Positions 29,155-41,779 are shown, counted from the stretch's first letter. The stretch is 64,000 bases of DNA from Secundilactobacillus paracollinoides DSM 15502 = JCM 11969 (GCF_001311135.1 NZ_BBAG01000009.1:1-64000); one strand, 5' to 3'. The notes: a model not told the origin generated them from the letters alone. A program made the numbers and translations.

Positions 29155-29961
29155 AACCAGTCAGCCAAGCTCCCTTCGTCCATGTATGTCTGCGGCGTAT
29201 CTACGCCACGTGTCGCAAGTGCGCGTTTGACCTTTTCAGCAAATGGCACATCAAGTCCCATCTGAATGAGTTGCGCACCGTGGCTGAAAATCTTTTCCGG
29301 ATCAGCTTCTTCAACGAAATGACCGTCGTCGATCATCAAAATGTGATCCGCACTCGCGGCTTCGTCAATATCGTGAGTGATCGATAAAACCGTCAAATCA
29401 TACTTTGTCTTGAGGCTTTAATCGTTGCTAATATTTCGCGGCGTCCCTTAGGATCCAACATACTGGTGCTTCGTCTAAAATTAAAATCTTGGACACAATG
29501 GCAATGATACCCGCCAATGCAACTCGCTGTTTTTGACCACCAGAAAGTTTTGCAGGTTCCCGGTCAACGTAATCCAACATGTCAACTTGCGTCAGTGCAC
29601 TGGTCACACGTTCGCGCATGGTCGCCCGGTCCATCTGCCGGTTCTCCATCCCAAAGGCAACGTCGTCGGCAACCGTCGCGCCAACGAACTGGTTGTCTGG
29701 ATTTTGAAACACCATGCCAACCTTCTCGCGGATATCCCAGACAGTCTCCTCAGTGAGTTCCAGGCCGTCAATCGTGATGGTGCCCTCGTCCGCAGCCATT
29801 AACCCGATCAGCAGTTTGGCAAGTGTACTTTTACCACTCCCATTATGGCCGACAATGGCCACCCAGTCGCCCTGTTCGATGTCAAAGCTTACATCATCAA
29901 CGGCTTTACGATCACTATTCGAATATTCATATGATAAATTTGAAACTGAAATAATGGCCAT
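29130..29961 (-). CDS. ecfA1: ECF transporter ATPase EcfA1 (two sequence deletions)
   Basis: It starts at ATG 29961 and has Walker [10 protein letters not shown], signature [13 protein letters not shown], and Walker B ILILDEA interrupted by a missing base near 29466 ([12 protein letters not shown] expected). A second missing base near 29412 precedes SITHDIDEA. The restored length is about 278 residues. It is the first gene of ecfA1-ecfA2-ecfT, which powers vitamin uptake with interchangeable S components. Confidence 0.92.
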
Positions 29962-30603
29962 TTATGCATTCCTCATTTTTTAAATTCACCCGTCATTATA
30001 CCAAATTGTGACCCGCTGTTGCCGGATTACACCTGTTTTTTTAACAAAAGGGCAAAACAGTGTAAGAAAGCGCTGACCCATGACCTTCAGGATTTAAAGC
30101 CTCCCGGAAAAGGCATCACCATCTGATGGTCACAAGCGCCGCAACGAAACTGTCATGTTGCTCTAATTAACGCACATTTTTACATCAAATTCACATCAAG
30201 CCGAAAAGCTGATATTAATGACTTGTCGCACCCCTGCATCAATCATTCAAATCTAACTGCATGGGTGCATCCCCTCTAATTAGGGGTGTCCTCACGCTGT
30301 TTGACTTTGAAGAACGAGATCCGTGTCTCAGGTCCGGTCTATGCCTATCAGCGCGCTAACGGTCGATTCTAACGCTATGTAAAAAGCTGGTAGTGATCAG
30401 CCGACCACTACCAGCTTTTAATCGCGCATGCTGGGGAAACCAGCGCACAAAAAAATCACCCCAACAAAAGGTGCACGGCTATGCCGCATTCAAGCTAGAC
30501 TTGAAACATGTCATCATCATAACGCTTTATACCTTAAGTCAGGTGTGATTCTATTGCGACCTCGCAATAGATGCTCGGCCACGATTACTGATAAAAATTG
30601 AAA
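29962..30603. other. Gap between rplQ and ecfA1 with promoter and terminator
   Basis: No gene. It holds an extended -10 box (TGGTATAAT on the minus strand, 29995-30000) suggesting that ecfA1 has its own promoter. The terminator at 30380-30420 ends the ribosomal unit. A short perfect stem CTATTGCGA/TCGCAATAG lies at about 30552-30571. Confidence 0.55.
30380..30420. terminator. Terminator after rplQ
   Basis: TAAAAAGCTGGTAGTG and its complement form a 16-bp stem with A and T runs at both ends, 184 nt past rplQ. Confidence 0.85.
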
Positions 30604-30987
30604 CTAGTCGACCAATTGTAAAATAACCATTTGAGCGCCATCCCCACGACGAGGCATGGTCTTCAAAATACGAGTGTAACCACCGTTACGGTCAGCATAC
30701 TTAGGTGCAACTTCGCTGAATAGTTTTTGCAATGCGGTAGAGATTTGGACGTTGTCCCCATCTTCCTTAACATCAGCAACTACATCACGAAGAAAGGCAG
30801 CGGCTTGACGACGGGCGTGCAAGTCTCCACGTTTACCTAAGGTGATCATCTTGTCGGTAGTTGAACGTACTTCTTTGGCCCGTGCTTCAGTAGTCTTGAT
30901 TTGGCCATGAACCAATAATTCAGTGGTTAAATCGCGAAGCAAAGCACGACGTTGTGAACTAGTTCGTTGCAATTTACGGTAACTCAT
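30604..30987 (-). CDS. rplQ: Ribosomal protein bL17
   Basis: This 127-residue protein begins [20 protein letters not shown] and is complete. It is the last ribosomal gene of the alpha unit, after rpoA. Confidence 0.97.
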   Translation of the reverse strand: MSYRKLQRTSSQRRALLRDLTTELLVHGQIKTTEARAKEVRSTTDKMITLGKRGDLHARRQAAAFLRDVVADVKEDGDNVQISTALQKLFSEVAPKYADRNGGYTRILKTMPRRGDGAQMVILQLVD

Positions 30988-31011
30988 TAGTAGATACCCT
31001 CCTTTTTATAA

Positions 31012-31959
31012 TTAGTCTTCTTTACGAAGTGAAATTCCAAGATCAGAAAGCTTTGATTTGACTTCTTCCAATGACTTCCGGCCCAAGTTACGAACTTTCA
31101 TCATGTCAGCTTCAGTCTTGTTGGTCAATTCTTGAACAGTGTTGATACCAGCACGTTTCAAGCAATTGTAAGAACGAACGGAAAGGTCCAATTCTTCAAT
31201 TGTCATTTCCAACATCTTTTCTTTGTGAGTCTCTTCCTTTTCAACCATGATTTCAGCGTTCTTAGCTTCGTCCGTTAAATCAACAAACATTGCTAAATGT
31301 TCAGTCAAAATCTTGGCTGCCAAACTGATTGACTCACTTGGCGTAATTGAATTATCAGTCCAAACATCCAAAGTTAGCTTATCATAATCGTCTCTTTGGC
31401 CAACCCGCGTGTTTTCAACTTGATAGTTAACACGTTCGATTGGGGTATAAATAGAGTCAATAGGCAAAACGCCAATTGGCATGTCTTCCTTGGCTTTGTT
31501 TCGGTCTGCTGAAACGTAGCCACGACCTTTATTCGCTGTCATGCGCATGTGGAAGGTAGCTCCCTCAGCAACAGTAGCAATGTAAAGATCAGGATTCAAA
31601 ACTGTCACATCACTATCAGCAGTGATGTCACCAGCCGTAACTTGAGCTGGACCCTTAACGTCGATTTCCATTGATTCGATCTCGTCGTCAGGACCTTCAA
31701 GCTTTAATGAAATCTTCTTAGTGTTCAAAATGATCTGAGTAACGTCTTCCACAACACCCTCGATAGTTGAGAATTCATGTAAAACGCCATCGATCTGAAT
31801 ACTAGTGACAGCAGCACCAGGTAACGAAGACAGTAAAATTCGTCGTAATGAATTACCCAACGTTGTTCCATAACCCCGTTCGAGCGGTTCGACGACAAAC
31901 TTACCATAATCGTCGCTTTCTTCAATTTTGTGAATGTTAGGCTTTTCGAATTCGATCAT
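31012..31959 (-). CDS. rpoA: RNA polymerase alpha subunit
   Basis: This 315-residue subunit has an N-terminal dimerisation domain ([23 protein letters not shown]) and a C-terminal DNA/activator-binding domain ([34 protein letters not shown]). It is complete. Confidence 0.98.
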   Translation of the reverse strand: MIEFEKPNIHKIEESDDYGKFVVEPLERGYGTTLGNSLRRILLSSLPGAAVTSIQIDGVLHEFSTIEGVVEDVTQIILNTKKISLKLEGPDDEIESMEIDVKGPAQVTAGDITADSDVTVLNPDLYIATVAEGATFHMRMTANKGRGYVSADRNKAKEDMPIGVLPIDSIYTPIERVNYQVENTRVGQRDDYDKLTLDVWTDNSITPSESISLAAKILTEHLAMFVDLTDEAKNAEIMVEKEETHKEKMLEMTIEELDLSVRSYNCLKRAGINTVQELTNKTEADMMKVRNLGRKSLEEVKSKLSDLGISLRKED

Positions 31960-32046
31960 TCTTATCTTTTACCCCTTTCAAAACGCGTTGTGCCATGATA
32001 ATAAGTCCCATCATTCAGTCTCGTGTGTCCACTCAACCGAGATGAA

Positions 32047-32436
32047 CTATACACGACGGCGCTTCGGAGGACGTGAACCATTATGAGGAACTGGTGTAAC
32101 ATCTCGGATAGCTGAAACTTCAAGACCAGTAGCTTGTAAAGCACGGATTGCGGCTTCACGACCTGAACCTGGGCCCTTAACAGCGACTTCAACAGTCTTC
32201 ATACCATGTTCCATTGAGGCCTTAGCAGCAGCTTCGGCAGCCATTTGTGCAGCAAATGGTGTGCTCTTACGACTACCCTTAAAACCAAGAGAACCAGCTG
32301 ATGACCAAGAAATTGCGTTTCCTTGCATATCAGTAATCATGACTAAAGTGTTGTTAAATGTTGAGTGAATGTGAGCAACACCAGACTCGATATTCTTCTT
32401 TACGCGGCGTTTGCGCGAAGTTTTTCTAGTTGCCAT
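32047..32436 (-). CDS. rpsK: Ribosomal protein uS11
   Basis: This 129-residue protein carries [34 protein letters not shown] and the C-terminal [11 protein letters not shown]. It is complete, in standard position between rpsM and rpoA. Confidence 0.98.
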   Translation of the reverse strand: MATRKTSRKRRVKKNIESGVAHIHSTFNNTLVMITDMQGNAISWSSAGSLGFKGSRKSTPFAAQMAAEAAAKASMEHGMKTVEVAVKGPGSGREAAIRALQATGLEVSAIRDVTPVPHNGSRPPKRRRV

Positions 32437-32466
32437 AAAACGTCATTACCTCCTTTTATAAAATAA

Positions 32467-32832
32467 TTACTTCTTCTTACCGGCAATCGATACGGCTTTA
32501 CCCTTACGAGTACGTGCGTTGTTCTTCGTGTGTTGGCCACGAACAGGCAAACCACGACGGTGACGCATACCACGATATGAACCGATTTCTTGAAGGTTCT
32601 TGATGTTCATCGTTACTTCACGACGAAGGTCACCTTCAACTTTGTAGTTATCAACTGCTGCACGGATCTTATCTTCGTCGTCAGGTGTTAAGTCGCAGAC
32701 GCGGACGTCTGGAGAAACACCGGTTTCAGCGATGATCTTTTGGGCAGTAGTGTTACCAATTCCGAAAATATAAGTTAAGCCAATGACAATACGCTTGTCA
32801 CGTGGCAAGTCAACTCCGGCAATACGAGCCAT
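32467..32832 (-). CDS. rpsM: Ribosomal protein uS13
   Basis: This 121-residue protein begins [26 protein letters not shown] and ends with the basic tail [15 protein letters not shown]. It is complete. Confidence 0.98.
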   Translation of the reverse strand: MARIAGVDLPRDKRIVIGLTYIFGIGNTTAQKIIAETGVSPDVRVCDLTPDDEDKIRAAVDNYKVEGDLRREVTMNIKNLQEIGSYRGMRHRRGLPVRGQHTKNNARTRKGKAVSIAGKKK

Positions 32833-32858
32833 TTAGTTGCACCTCCAATTATTATAAA

Positions 32859-32978
32859 TTATTTACCTTGACGTTGCTTGTGCTTAGGGTTGGCTGAGCA
32901 AATAACCATAACCCGACCCTTACGCTTGATCACTTTACAGTGGTCACACATCTTTTTAACAGATGGTCTTACTTTCAT
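32859..32978 (-). CDS. rpmJ: Ribosomal protein bL36
   Basis: This is a short 39-residue protein, [20 protein letters not shown] and onward to KHKQRQGK. The zinc ligands C-x2-C (CDHC), a third Cys (VICS) and a His (KHK) are present, so it is the zinc-binding form. The ribosome-binding site AGGAGG is just upstream. Confidence 0.97.
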   Translation of the reverse strand: MKVRPSVKKMCDHCKVIKRKGRVMVICSANPKHKQRQGK

Positions 32979-33029
32979 TGCTATAAACCTCCTAAAAAAT
33001 GACTGGGTACAGAACAAAACACATACCGG

Positions 33030-33245
33030 TTACTTGAACCGATACGTAATCCGCCCCTTAGTCAAATCGTACGGTGACATTTCAACTGTCACACGGTCCC
33101 CAGGTAAAATCCGAATGTAATGCATCCGAATCTTACCAGAAACGTGTGCCAAGATTTCATGACCGTTTTCTAGTTCAACGCGAAACATGGCGTTAGGCAA
33201 TGTTTCGGTAACTTTTCCTTCAACTTCGATGACATCTTTTGCCAC
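33030..33245 (-). CDS. infA: Translation initiation factor IF-1
   Basis: This 71-residue OB-fold protein reads [20 protein letters not shown]. The GTG start at 33245 is behind GGGAGG; the longer upstream reading is not supported. It is complete. Confidence 0.97.
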   Translation of the reverse strand: MAKDVIEVEGKVTETLPNAMFRVELENGHEILAHVSGKIRMHYIRILPGDRVTVEMSPYDLTKGRITYRFK

Positions 33246-33380
33246 GAAACTACCTCCCTGAACAGATATTCGACTACGGACATCGTGACCGGATCTCACC
33301 CCAAATAAACTTAGGCCAACCTGAGTTAGTTTACCATACAGCACGGTTTGAAGCAAGTAAATCCAATCTAAGAGGGTTGG

Positions 33381-34056
<676 letters not shown>

Positions 34057-34114
34057 CTACCAGCTATAAAAGACATAATGGTGTGCTGAGCAAGTCACCA
34101 CACCATTACCTGTC

Positions 34115-35428
34115 TCATTCAGCTGGACGTGGATCTTGGATGAAGCCAATGTAATGGCGTTTCATCATCAATCCTTCAATCTGTTGAATCGTTTGAATGG
34201 CGACCCCAACTACGATCAGTAGACTAGTCCCACCAAGGCCAATCGATTCATCCAGATTCCAAACGTTTTGGGCAACTAACGGAATCAAAGCAACGAATCC
34301 TAAGAATAATGCACCCACTGTACTCAAACGCATGAGTAAGTTAGAAACGTAAACCTGGGTTTCATGTCCAGGCCAAACTCCTGGAATGTAACTACCCTGT
34401 TTTTGTAGGTTCTCAGACAACTTTTCAGGATTAACCTGAACGAAAGCGTAGAAGAACGTGAACAAAATGATTAAAATCGTGTAAAGGGTGATTCCACCAG
34501 TCGTCTGCATACTGAAAATGTTCGATAACACTTGGTACCAAGTATCTTCAGAATGGTTATTAGAGAACGCCATCAAAATGGTTTGTGGCGTTGCAATAAA
34601 TGAACTAGCGAAAATAACTGGGATAACGCCGGCAACGTTGACCTTCAATGGTAGATAACTACTATCTGGGTCACCGGATACCCGACGCGTATATTGAATC
34701 GGAATCTTTCGATCAGCTTGGTTAACCCACGTCACGAAGACGACAATGACTAACACAAGAATCAAAATGGCGAGTGAGAATAACCCACTCTTCCACCAAC
34801 TTGACTTAGCAACATCCACGAAGTAAGTCGTGTACATTTGATAAATACCAGTTGGAATACGAGCAATGATCCCAGCGAAGATGATCATTGAGACCCCGTT
34901 ACCTAACCCGTGGTCTGTAATCATATCACCCATCCAAGTGGTAAGCATGGTACCACCAGTTAAAATAATCCCAATCATAGCGTAGGTCTTAGTACCCGGG
35001 TTGTTCACTAAGTTTAAACTACTTAATGTGTTGAACCCTGCGGTGATCCCAACAGATTGGACAAACGCCAAAATGATGGTCAAGTACCGCGTATGCTGGT
35101 TTAATTTCCGCCGGCCGACTTCCCCTTGCTTACTCCATTCTACATATCTAGGCACAATGTCCATTTGTAGAAGTTGGATCACGATTTGAGCAGTAATGTA
35201 TGGCGAAACCCCCATCGCAAAGATGGAGTAGTTTGTTAATCCGCCACCGCTAAACATGTTTAAAATGCTAACTAATCCAGAAGACGCAACGCTTTGTAAG
35301 GCTTTTGCATTAACCCCAGGCACCGTAATGTAGGAGCCGATACGAAAGACTACCAAAACAAACAGTGTAAAGAAAATCTTATTCCGAATATCTTTAACTT
35401 TGAACGCGTTTTTCAGGGTAGAAAGCAT
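34115..35428 (-). CDS. secY: Protein translocase subunit SecY
   Basis: This 437-residue channel subunit has ten membrane helices. It begins [22 protein letters not shown] and includes ADRKIPIQYTRR in the C4 loop region. The start codon overlaps the rplO stop (TAATG). It is complete and exports surface proteins such as those in this window unless an accessory Sec is used. Confidence 0.98.
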   Translation of the reverse strand: MLSTLKNAFKVKDIRNKIFFTLFVLVVFRIGSYITVPGVNAKALQSVASSGLVSILNMFSGGGLTNYSIFAMGVSPYITAQIVIQLLQMDIVPRYVEWSKQGEVGRRKLNQHTRYLTIILAFVQSVGITAGFNTLSSLNLVNNPGTKTYAMIGIILTGGTMLTTWMGDMITDHGLGNGVSMIIFAGIIARIPTGIYQMYTTYFVDVAKSSWWKSGLFSLAILILVLVIVVFVTWVNQADRKIPIQYTRRVSGDPDSSYLPLKVNVAGVIPVIFASSFIATPQTILMAFSNNHSEDTWYQVLSNIFSMQTTGGITLYTILIILFTFFYAFVQVNPEKLSENLQKQGSYIPGVWPGHETQVYVSNLLMRLSTVGALFLGFVALIPLVAQNVWNLDESIGLGGTSLLIVVGVAIQTIQQIEGLMMKRHYIGFIQDPRPAE

Positions 35429-35865
35429 TAAATCACCTCTGTTTTACCGTCTGCTGCTTCGATAGCTGCTGTTGCGCTAGCAGAAAACTTGTTAGCTTTA
35501 ACAGTAAGCTTCTTTGAAATTTCGCCGTTACCAAGAATCTTGATACCGTCTTTTTCATTCTTAACGATGCCAGCTTCAACCAATGCTGCTGGGTTAACCT
35601 CAGCACCATCTTCGAAACGGTCGTTTAAGGTTGACAGGTTAACAAGGGCGTATTCCTTGCGGTTAATGTTAGTAAACCCACGTTTTGGAATCCGACGATA
35701 CAGTGGCATTTGGCCACCTTCGAAACCAAGACGTGTCTTGCTACGAGCCTTTTGACCCTTTTGTCCACGACCAGATGTTTTACCGTTACCAGCAGAACGG
35801 CCGCGACCTTTACGACTACGGGTTACACGTGACCCTTCAGATGGTTGTAATTCATTCAACTTCAT
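35428..35865 (-). CDS. rplO: Ribosomal protein uL15
   Basis: This 145-residue protein starts [20 protein letters not shown] at 35865; a GTG at 35877 is part of the GGAGGTG ribosome-binding site and is rejected. It is complete. Confidence 0.97.
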   Translation of the reverse strand: MKLNELQPSEGSRVTRSRKGRGRSAGNGKTSGRGQKGQKARSKTRLGFEGGQMPLYRRIPKRGFTNINRKEYALVNLSTLNDRFEDGAEVNPAALVEAGIVKNEKDGIKILGNGEISKKLTVKANKFSASATAAIEAADGKTEVI

Positions 35866-35896
35866 GAAAGAAGGCACCTCCTTATTCTAAAATTTA

Positions 35897-36079
35897 TTAT
35901 TTAACTTCTTCAACTTTGATCAGGTGGGCGATTTGGAAAAGCGCACCACGAGTAGCGTCGTTGTCAGGATGAACAACAGAGCTATTTACGCGACCCAAAC
36001 CCAAAGCCTTAACGATTTTACGTTGCTTAGGCAAACGGTGGGCAGCACTGTGAATCAAAGTAATCTTTAAATCAGCCAT
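35897..36079 (-). CDS. rpmD: Ribosomal protein uL30
   Basis: This 60-residue protein begins [20 protein letters not shown], the standard short bacterial form. It is complete. Confidence 0.97.
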   Translation of the reverse strand: MADLKITLIHSAAHRLPKQRKIVKALGLGRVNSSVVHPDNDATRGALFQIAHLIKVEEVK

Positions 36080-36091
36080 GTTGAGATCCTC

Positions 36092-36595
36092 CTATTCAGC
36101 TAAGTGTTGAACTGAAACACCACGTAAATCTGCAACTGTTTCGGCACGCTTCAAAGCCTTTAAGCCTTCGAAAGTAGCACGAATTGAGTTGATTGGTGTG
36201 TCAGAACCAAGACGCTTACTAGTGACATCGTCGATACCAGCCAATTCCATGACGGCACGAACGGCACCACCGGCAGCAACCCCAGAACCTTCAGTAGCAG
36301 GCTTCAGCATAATCTTGCCGCCGCCAAACGTACCGAGAACTTCGTGAGGAATGGTCGTACCAACGATAGGAACTTCAATCAAGTTCTTACGTGCGGCTTC
36401 AACGGCCTTACGGATAGCTTCTGGGACTTCTTGTGCTTTACCAGTACCAAAGCCAACGTGACCGTTATGATCACCGACTACAACAAGCGCTGCAAAACGA
36501 AGACGACGGCCACCCTTTACAACTTTGGTGATCCGGTTGATCGCTACAACGTTGTCTTCAAGATCCAGCTTTTCAGGATCGATAAACTTTGCCAT
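36092..36595 (-). CDS. rpsE: Ribosomal protein uS5
   Basis: This 167-residue protein has the S5 core [20 protein letters not shown] and [17 protein letters not shown]. It is complete. Confidence 0.98.
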   Translation of the reverse strand: MAKFIDPEKLDLEDNVVAINRITKVVKGGRRLRFAALVVVGDHNGHVGFGTGKAQEVPEAIRKAVEAARKNLIEVPIVGTTIPHEVLGTFGGGKIMLKPATEGSGVAAGGAVRAVMELAGIDDVTSKRLGSDTPINSIRATFEGLKALKRAETVADLRGVSVQHLAE

Positions 36596-36616
36596 TAGTG
36601 GTTATTCCTCCTTCTC

Positions 36617-36973
36617 TTAAAAGTTTAAGCCGTTTTCACGAGCTGCTTCAGCCAAAGCTTGTACCCGTCCGTGGTATAAGTAACCGCCACGATCAAAAAC
36701 AACATTCACAATCTTCTTTTCTGAAGCACGCTTAGCAACTAATTCGCCGACTGCCTTAGCTTGGTCGGTTTTGTTACCTGCAGCTACTTCACTATCTAAT
36801 GACGAGGCACTGACCAGCGTCACACCCGCTACGTCATCAATAATTTGAGCGTAGATGTTTGTGTTGGAACGAAATACATTTAAGCGTGGGCACTCAGCAG
36901 TACCAGAGATTTTATTACGGACACGTAAATGACGCTTTTGGCGTGTCTTGTTCTTATCTGGTTTCGAAATCAA
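36617..36973 (-). CDS. rplR: Ribosomal protein uL18
   Basis: The protein starts [20 protein letters not shown] at a TTG (36973), preceded by GAGGTG; the GTG at 36982 belongs to the ribosome-binding site. It is 118 residues and binds 5S rRNA. It is complete. Confidence 0.95.
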   Translation of the reverse strand: MISKPDKNKTRQKRHLRVRNKISGTAECPRLNVFRSNTNIYAQIIDDVAGVTLVSASSLDSEVAAGNKTDQAKAVGELVAKRASEKKIVNVVFDRGGYLYHGRVQALAEAARENGLNF

Positions 36974-37015
36974 AATAGTCACCTCTTTAATTATTGTTAA
37001 TGCGCTTAGGCGGCA

Positions 37016-37549
37016 TTACTTACCGGTTTTACCTTCTTTAAGGCTGATGTGTTCATTTTCGTAACGAATACCTTTACCCTTGTAAGGTTCAGGTGAACGA
37101 ACGGCACGGACTTCAGCAGCAAAGTCACCAACTTCTTGCTTGCTGATACCAGAAATGTTGATGGTGTTGTTGTCAGGAACTTCGACCTTCAATTCTGAAG
37201 GAACATCCATTTCAACAGGGTTGGAATAACCAACACTCAAGATCAACTTACCCTTTAATTGGGCACGATAACCAACACCGACAAGCTTCAAGGTCTTGCT
37301 AAAGCCTTTAGTAACGCCTTCAACCATGTTGTTGAAGTTAGCTCGAGTAGTACCGTGTAAAGCACGGGTCTTGTTGTTGTTATCTGGACGATCAAAGTTG
37401 ACTTCGCCATCCTTAACATCCATCGTGATGATTGGTGAGAAGGTCCGAGTAATAGTCCCCTTTGGGCCCTTTACTGTAACGTCATCGCCATCGCGTTTAA
37501 CATCAACGCCATCAGGGATAGTAACTGTCTTATAACCAATACGACTCAT
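37016..37549 (-). CDS. rplF: Ribosomal protein uL6
   Basis: This 177-residue protein begins [15 protein letters not shown] and contains the conserved [20 protein letters not shown] tail. It is complete. Confidence 0.98.
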   Translation of the reverse strand: MSRIGYKTVTIPDGVDVKRDGDDVTVKGPKGTITRTFSPIITMDVKDGEVNFDRPDNNNKTRALHGTTRANFNNMVEGVTKGFSKTLKLVGVGYRAQLKGKLILSVGYSNPVEMDVPSELKVEVPDNNTINISGISKQEVGDFAAEVRAVRSPEPYKGKGIRYENEHISLKEGKTGK

Positions 37550-37580
37550 TTAAAGTGCACCTCCTAACTTAATATCGTTA

Positions 37581-37979
37581 TTACCAAACGTAGGCGAGAA
37601 CTTCGCCACCGATTTTCTTTTCCCGAGCTTCTTTATCGGTAACAACACCTTCAGAAGTTGAGATAATAGCAATACCTAAGCCATTAAGTACCTTAGGAAC
37701 AGCATCGGCTTTAACGTAACTACGCAAACCTGGCTTTGAAATCCGCTTTAATCCTGAAATGACGCGTTGTTTGTCACGGCCATACTTCAGGAATACACGA
37801 ATAATGCCTTGCTTGTTGTCTTCAATATATTCAACGTCGCGAATGAAACCTTCACGCTTCAAAATTTCAGCGATGTCGCGCTTCATCTTTGATGCAGGTA
37901 CTTCTAATGATTCGTGATATACCATGTTGGCATTACGAATCCGAGTTAAGAAGTCTGCAATAGGGTCAGTCATGGACAT
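37581..37979 (-). CDS. rpsH: Ribosomal protein uS8
   Basis: This 132-residue protein begins [18 protein letters not shown] and ends GGEVLAYVW. It is complete. Confidence 0.98.
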   Translation of the reverse strand: MSMTDPIADFLTRIRNANMVYHESLEVPASKMKRDIAEILKREGFIRDVEYIEDNKQGIIRVFLKYGRDKQRVISGLKRISKPGLRSYVKADAVPKVLNGLGIAIISTSEGVVTDKEAREKKIGGEVLAYVW

Positions 37980-38008
37980 TAACGTTTATCCTCCTTTGTA
38001 GTGATATA

Positions 38009-38194
38009 TTACCAGCTAGCTTTCTTCATGCCAGGAATTTGGCCTTTGTGGGCAAGTTCCCGTAAGCAAAGACGGCATAAGTGGAATTTCCGATAAACTG
38101 AATGTGGACGTCCACAACGTTCGCAACGGGTGTAATTTTGCGTCGAGTACTTAGCTGGGCGTTGACTCTTAACAACTAATGATTTTTTAGCCAC
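38009..38194 (-). CDS. rpsN: Ribosomal protein uS14, zinc type
   Basis: This 61-residue short form has [20 protein letters not shown], so both zinc-binding cysteine pairs are present. It is complete. Confidence 0.98.
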   Translation of the reverse strand: MAKKSLVVKSQRPAKYSTQNYTRCERCGRPHSVYRKFHLCRLCLRELAHKGQIPGMKKASW

Positions 38195-38206
38195 AATAGT
38201 ACCTCC

Positions 38207-38749
38207 TTACTTAGTAAATGGCATGCCAAGTTGTGTTAACAACTCGCGTGATTCTTCATCTGATTCAGCAGTGGTAACAATAACAATATCCAAACCACGA
38301 ACACGGTTAACGTTATCAAAGTCGATTTCTGGGAAGATCAATTGTTCACGAACACCAAGGGTATAGTTACCACGGCCATCAAAGGCACGAGAACTGATAC
38401 CATGGAAGTCACGAACACGTGGTAATGAAACATTGATCAACTTGTCCAAGAATTCATACATCCGGTCGCCACGTAAGGTGACCTTAGCGCCGATTGCGTT
38501 ACCTTCACGTAAACGGAAAGCGGCGATTGACTTCTTAGCCTTGGTAATCAATGGTTTTTGACCAGCAATCAAGCCTAATTCTTCAACTGCTTCATCCAAG
38601 TTCTTAGCGTTTGAAACGGCGTCACCGACACCCATGTTCAAAACGATCTTGTCAAGCTTTGGTGCTTGCATGATTGAAGAGTAGTTAAACTTTTCGATCA
38701 TTGATGGCACAATTTCTTTAGTGTACTTTTCTTTTAAACGATCTGCCAT
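38207..38749 (-). CDS. rplE: Ribosomal protein uL5
   Basis: This 180-residue protein reads [16 protein letters not shown], then [21 protein letters not shown]. It binds 5S rRNA. It is complete. Confidence 0.98.
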   Translation of the reverse strand: MADRLKEKYTKEIVPSMIEKFNYSSIMQAPKLDKIVLNMGVGDAVSNAKNLDEAVEELGLIAGQKPLITKAKKSIAAFRLREGNAIGAKVTLRGDRMYEFLDKLINVSLPRVRDFHGISSRAFDGRGNYTLGVREQLIFPEIDFDNVNRVRGLDIVIVTTAESDEESRELLTQLGMPFTK

Positions 38750-38775
38750 TAGTAAATTTTGCCTCCTTCCGTAGA

Positions 38776-39087
38776 CTATTTGTCGATGGTTTCGCCGCTC
38801 TTTTTAGCGAAACGAACCTTCTTGCCATCTTCTTCGCGGAAACCAACACGGGTAGGTTGGTTCGTAGAAGGATCGATCAGCATTACGTTAGATACTTGAA
38901 TAGGTGCTTCAGTATCAATAATGCCGCCTTGGGGGTTGGTCTGGGAAGCCTTTTGGTGCTTCTTGATCATGTTGACGCCTTCGACGACAACACGGTTCTT
39001 AGCACTAAGCGTCTTCTTGACAGTACCTTCCTTGCCCTTATCCTTACCACTGATCACACGAACTTTATCACCAGTTTTAATGAACAT
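38776..39087 (-). CDS. rplX: Ribosomal protein uL24
   Basis: This 103-residue protein begins [21 protein letters not shown] with its KOW motif. The ATG at 39087 follows GGAGGTG; the GTG at 39099 lies inside that site and is rejected. It is complete. Confidence 0.97.
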   Translation of the reverse strand: MFIKTGDKVRVISGKDKGKEGTVKKTLSAKNRVVVEGVNMIKKHQKASQTNPQGGIIDTEAPIQVSNVMLIDPSTNQPTRVGFREEDGKKVRFAKKSGETIDK

Positions 39088-39117
39088 CCTGTTTGGCACC
39101 TCCTTATTTTCGAACGA

Positions 39118-39486
39118 TTAGAGCACTTCTGGTGCAAGAGAAACAATCTTCATATAATCATTGTCACGCAATTCACGCGCAACAGGTCCGAAAATACGAG
39201 TACCTTGTGGACTCTTGTCGTCACGGATCAAGACCGCAGCATTTTCATCAAACTTGATGTATGAACCATCGGCCCGACGAACACGAGAAGTAGTACGAAC
39301 AACAACTGCTTTAACAACGTCACCCTTTTTGACAACGCCACCTGGTGTTGCTTGTTTAACCGTAGCAACGATAACGTCACCAATTCCAGCGTAACGACGA
39401 TTTGAGCCACCCAGGACTTTAATAGTTAAAATTTCACGGGCACCAGAGTTATCAGCGACTTTTAAACGAGATTCTTGTTGGATCAC
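39118..39486 (-). CDS. rplN: Ribosomal protein uL14
   Basis: This 122-residue protein begins [20 protein letters not shown]. It is complete. Confidence 0.98.
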   Translation of the reverse strand: MIQQESRLKVADNSGAREILTIKVLGGSNRRYAGIGDVIVATVKQATPGGVVKKGDVVKAVVVRTTSRVRRADGSYIKFDENAAVLIRDDKSPQGTRIFGPVARELRDNDYMKIVSLAPEVL

Positions 39487-39540
39487 CGTTAGTGTCCTCC
39501 TTTCACTGTAAGTAAAACAGAATACGATAAAATGTCGAAA

Positions 39541-39807
39541 CTAGATAATAACTGCCTTTTCTACCACACTGAGTAGGCGGAAACGAACAGTCTTTGATAA
39601 TGGACGAGTTTCCATAATTTCAACAATGTCGCCTTGCTTGGCTTCGTTGTTTTCATCATGTGCCTTGTACTTCTTAGTGTACTTGATCCGCTTACCGTAA
39701 ACGGGATGAGTCTTAGTAGTATCAACCGCTACAGTAATTGTCTTGTCCATCTTATCAGAAACGACGCGACCACGATACGTTTTACGAGCATTACGTGCTT
39801 CAGCCAT
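39541..39807 (-). CDS. rpsQ: Ribosomal protein uS17
   Basis: This 88-residue OB-fold protein contains [20 protein letters not shown]. It is complete. Confidence 0.98.
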   Translation of the reverse strand: MAEARNARKTYRGRVVSDKMDKTITVAVDTTKTHPVYGKRIKYTKKYKAHDENNEAKQGDIVEIMETRPLSKTVRFRLLSVVEKAVII

Positions 39808-39832
39808 GTATTTTACCTCCTTTATCGTATTC

Positions 39833-40030
39833 TTACTTGTTTTCTAATTCTTGTTCACGAAGAACTGTCTTGATTCGCGCAATATCCTTGCGAACCTGCT
39901 TCAAACGAGCAGTGTTCTCCAGTTGACCAGTAGCCAATTGGAAACGAAGGTTGAACAATTCGTCCTTGTAGCCTTTTTCTTTTTCGAGCATTTCAGCAGT
40001 GGTTAATGCTTTGATTTCGTTAGCCTTCAT
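39833..40030 (-). CDS. rpmC: Ribosomal protein uL29
   Basis: This 65-residue helical protein reads [20 protein letters not shown]. The ATG at 40030 is preferred over a GTG at 40042 because AGGTGG lies at the right distance. It overlaps the rplP end by 11 bp. It is complete. Confidence 0.96.
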   Translation of the reverse strand: MKANEIKALTTAEMLEKEKGYKDELFNLRFQLATGQLENTARLKQVRKDIARIKTVLREQELENK

Positions 40031-40453
40031 TTGATTCGCCACCTACTTCCTCGCGTGCGATGATCTTCGTCCGAACGGGCAGCTTAGTTGAGGCCAACCG
40101 CAATGCTTCACGGGCAACTTCTTCAGAAACGCCACCAACTTCGAACATAACCTTTTCGCGCTTAACTGGTGCAACCCAACCTGCAGGTGCCCCTTTACCA
40201 TTACCCATACGTACCCCAACACCTTTTTCAGTGTAAGACTTGTGAGGAAGATCTTAATCCAAACTTTCCCGCCACGCTTCATGTAACGTGTCATGGCAAT
40301 ACGAGCTGCTTCAATTTGTCGGTTGCTGATCCAACTTGAATCCAATGCTTGGAGACCGTAGTCACCAAAAGCAACAAACTTACCGCCTTTAGCGGCACCA
40401 CGTAACTTACCACGGTGCTCACGACGGTGCTTTACCCGCTTAGGTACTAGCAT
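40020..40453 (-). CDS. rplP: Ribosomal protein uL16 (one sequence deletion)
   Basis: The protein begins [20 protein letters not shown], and the frame is lost near 40246 after GGKVWIKIF, where one missing base hides the expected PHKSYTEKG. It continues in the next frame as [20 protein letters not shown] to 40020. The restored length is 144 residues. The protein is essential, so the break is most likely a sequence error. Confidence 0.95.
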
Positions 40454-40455
40454 GA

Positions 40456-41124
40456 TTATTTCCCTCCTTTGTTAGTGTTTTGGTTAGTGCTAGGCTTGTC
40501 TGGCAAAATTTCACCACGATAGATCCAAGTCTTAACACCTAATGAACCATAGGTTGTGTGTGCTTCAACCCAGGCGTAATCAATGTCTGCACGCAATGTG
40601 TGCAAAGGCACTGTTCCATCTGAGTAAGCTTCAACACGACTCATATCAGCACCGTTCAAACGACCGGCAACCTGGGTCTTGATACCCTTGGCACCAGAAC
40701 GCATTGTCCGTTGCATTGATTGACGCATAGCACGACGGAACGCAACACGGCCTTCAAGTTGACGGGCAATGTTTTCGCCGACTAATTTTGCGTCTAAGTC
40801 AGGCTTCTTGATTTCGATGATGTTGATGTGTACTCGCTTGCCAGTCAGGTTGTTTAATTCCTTACGCAAGTTTTCAACTTCAGAACCACCCTTACCAATG
40901 ACCATACCAGGCTTTGCAGTGTGAATTGAAATGTTAACGCGATTTGCGGCACGTTCAATTTCTACTGTAGATACTGAGGCATCGGCAAGGCGTTTTTCGA
41001 TATATTTCCGGATTTTAAGGTCTTCACCTAAGTAGGCAGCGAAATCTTTTTCTGCATACCACTTGGCTTCCCAGTCGCGAATGATTCCGACACGTAACCC
41101 GGTAGGATTAATCTTTTGACCCAC
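40456..41124 (-). CDS. rpsC: Ribosomal protein uS3
   Basis: This 222-residue protein begins [20 protein letters not shown] and has the KH domain [18 protein letters not shown]. It is complete. Confidence 0.98.
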   Translation of the reverse strand: MGQKINPTGLRVGIIRDWEAKWYAEKDFAAYLGEDLKIRKYIEKRLADASVSTVEIERAANRVNISIHTAKPGMVIGKGGSEVENLRKELNNLTGKRVHINIIEIKKPDLDAKLVGENIARQLEGRVAFRRAMRQSMQRTMRSGAKGIKTQVAGRLNGADMSRVEAYSDGTVPLHTLRADIDYAWVEAHTTYGSLGVKTWIYRGEILPDKPSTNQNTNKGGK

Positions 41125-41136
41125 GCTTTATCCCTC

Positions 41137-41484
41137 CTATTTTTCAGATACGACTACTGTAATGTGACTTGTCCGCTTGTTAATTGGAGAAGCAGAACCT
41201 TTAGCACGAGGACGGAACCGCTTAAGGGTTGGTCCTTCGTTGACGAAGGCTTCGCTAACAACCAAATCACTACGATCTAAATCGAAGTTGTTTTCAGCGT
41301 TTGCAACAGCAGACATCAATACTTTTTCAACGATTGGTGAAGCACCACGAGGGGTGAACTTCAGGATAGCAATCGCTTCGGCCACGCTTTTGCCTCTGAT
41401 CAGATCAATGACAAGGCGGACCTTACGTGCGGCAATACGAACTGTTTTCGCAGTTGCCTTTGCTGATGTAACTTGTTCAGCCAT
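41137..41484 (-). CDS. rplV: Ribosomal protein uL22
   Basis: This 115-residue protein contains [19 protein letters not shown] and the exit-tunnel loop region [20 protein letters not shown]. It is complete. Confidence 0.98.
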   Translation of the reverse strand: MAEQVTSAKATAKTVRIAARKVRLVIDLIRGKSVAEAIAILKFTPRGASPIVEKVLMSAVANAENNFDLDRSDLVVSEAFVNEGPTLKRFRPRAKGSASPINKRTSHITVVVSEK

Positions 41485-41500
41485 TTGTTAATCCTCCTTA

Positions 41501-41779
41501 TTATTTCCCTGTCTTCTTATCGTCGCCTGCATGGCCACGGAAAGTACGAGTTGGGACAAATTCACCTAACTTGTGACCAACCATGTCTTCTTGAATGAAC
41601 ACAGGAACGTTCTTACGACCGTCATAAACGGCAATCGTGTATCCGATGAAGCTTGGGAAAATTGTTGAACGACGAGACCATGTCTTGATGACAGTCTTCT
41701 TATCTTGATCTTTTTGAGCATCGATCTTCTTCAAAAGATGTGCATCTGCGAATGGTCCCTTTTTTAAACTACGACCCAT
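41501..41779 (-). CDS. rpsS: Ribosomal protein uS19
   Basis: This 92-residue protein begins [20 protein letters not shown]. It is complete. Confidence 0.98.
   Translation of the reverse strand: MGRSLKKGPFADAHLLKKIDAQKDQDKKTVIKTWSRRSTIFPSFIGYTIAVYDGRKNVPVFIQEDMVGHKLGEFVPTRTFRGHAGDDKKTGK

Noticed and set aside
40020-40453. Programmed frameshifting in rplP, rplB, rplC, rpoB, rpoC and fusA
   Set aside because: No slippery site plus pseudoknot arrangement is common to them, such control is unknown for most of these genes, and the pattern is simply one missing base each time.
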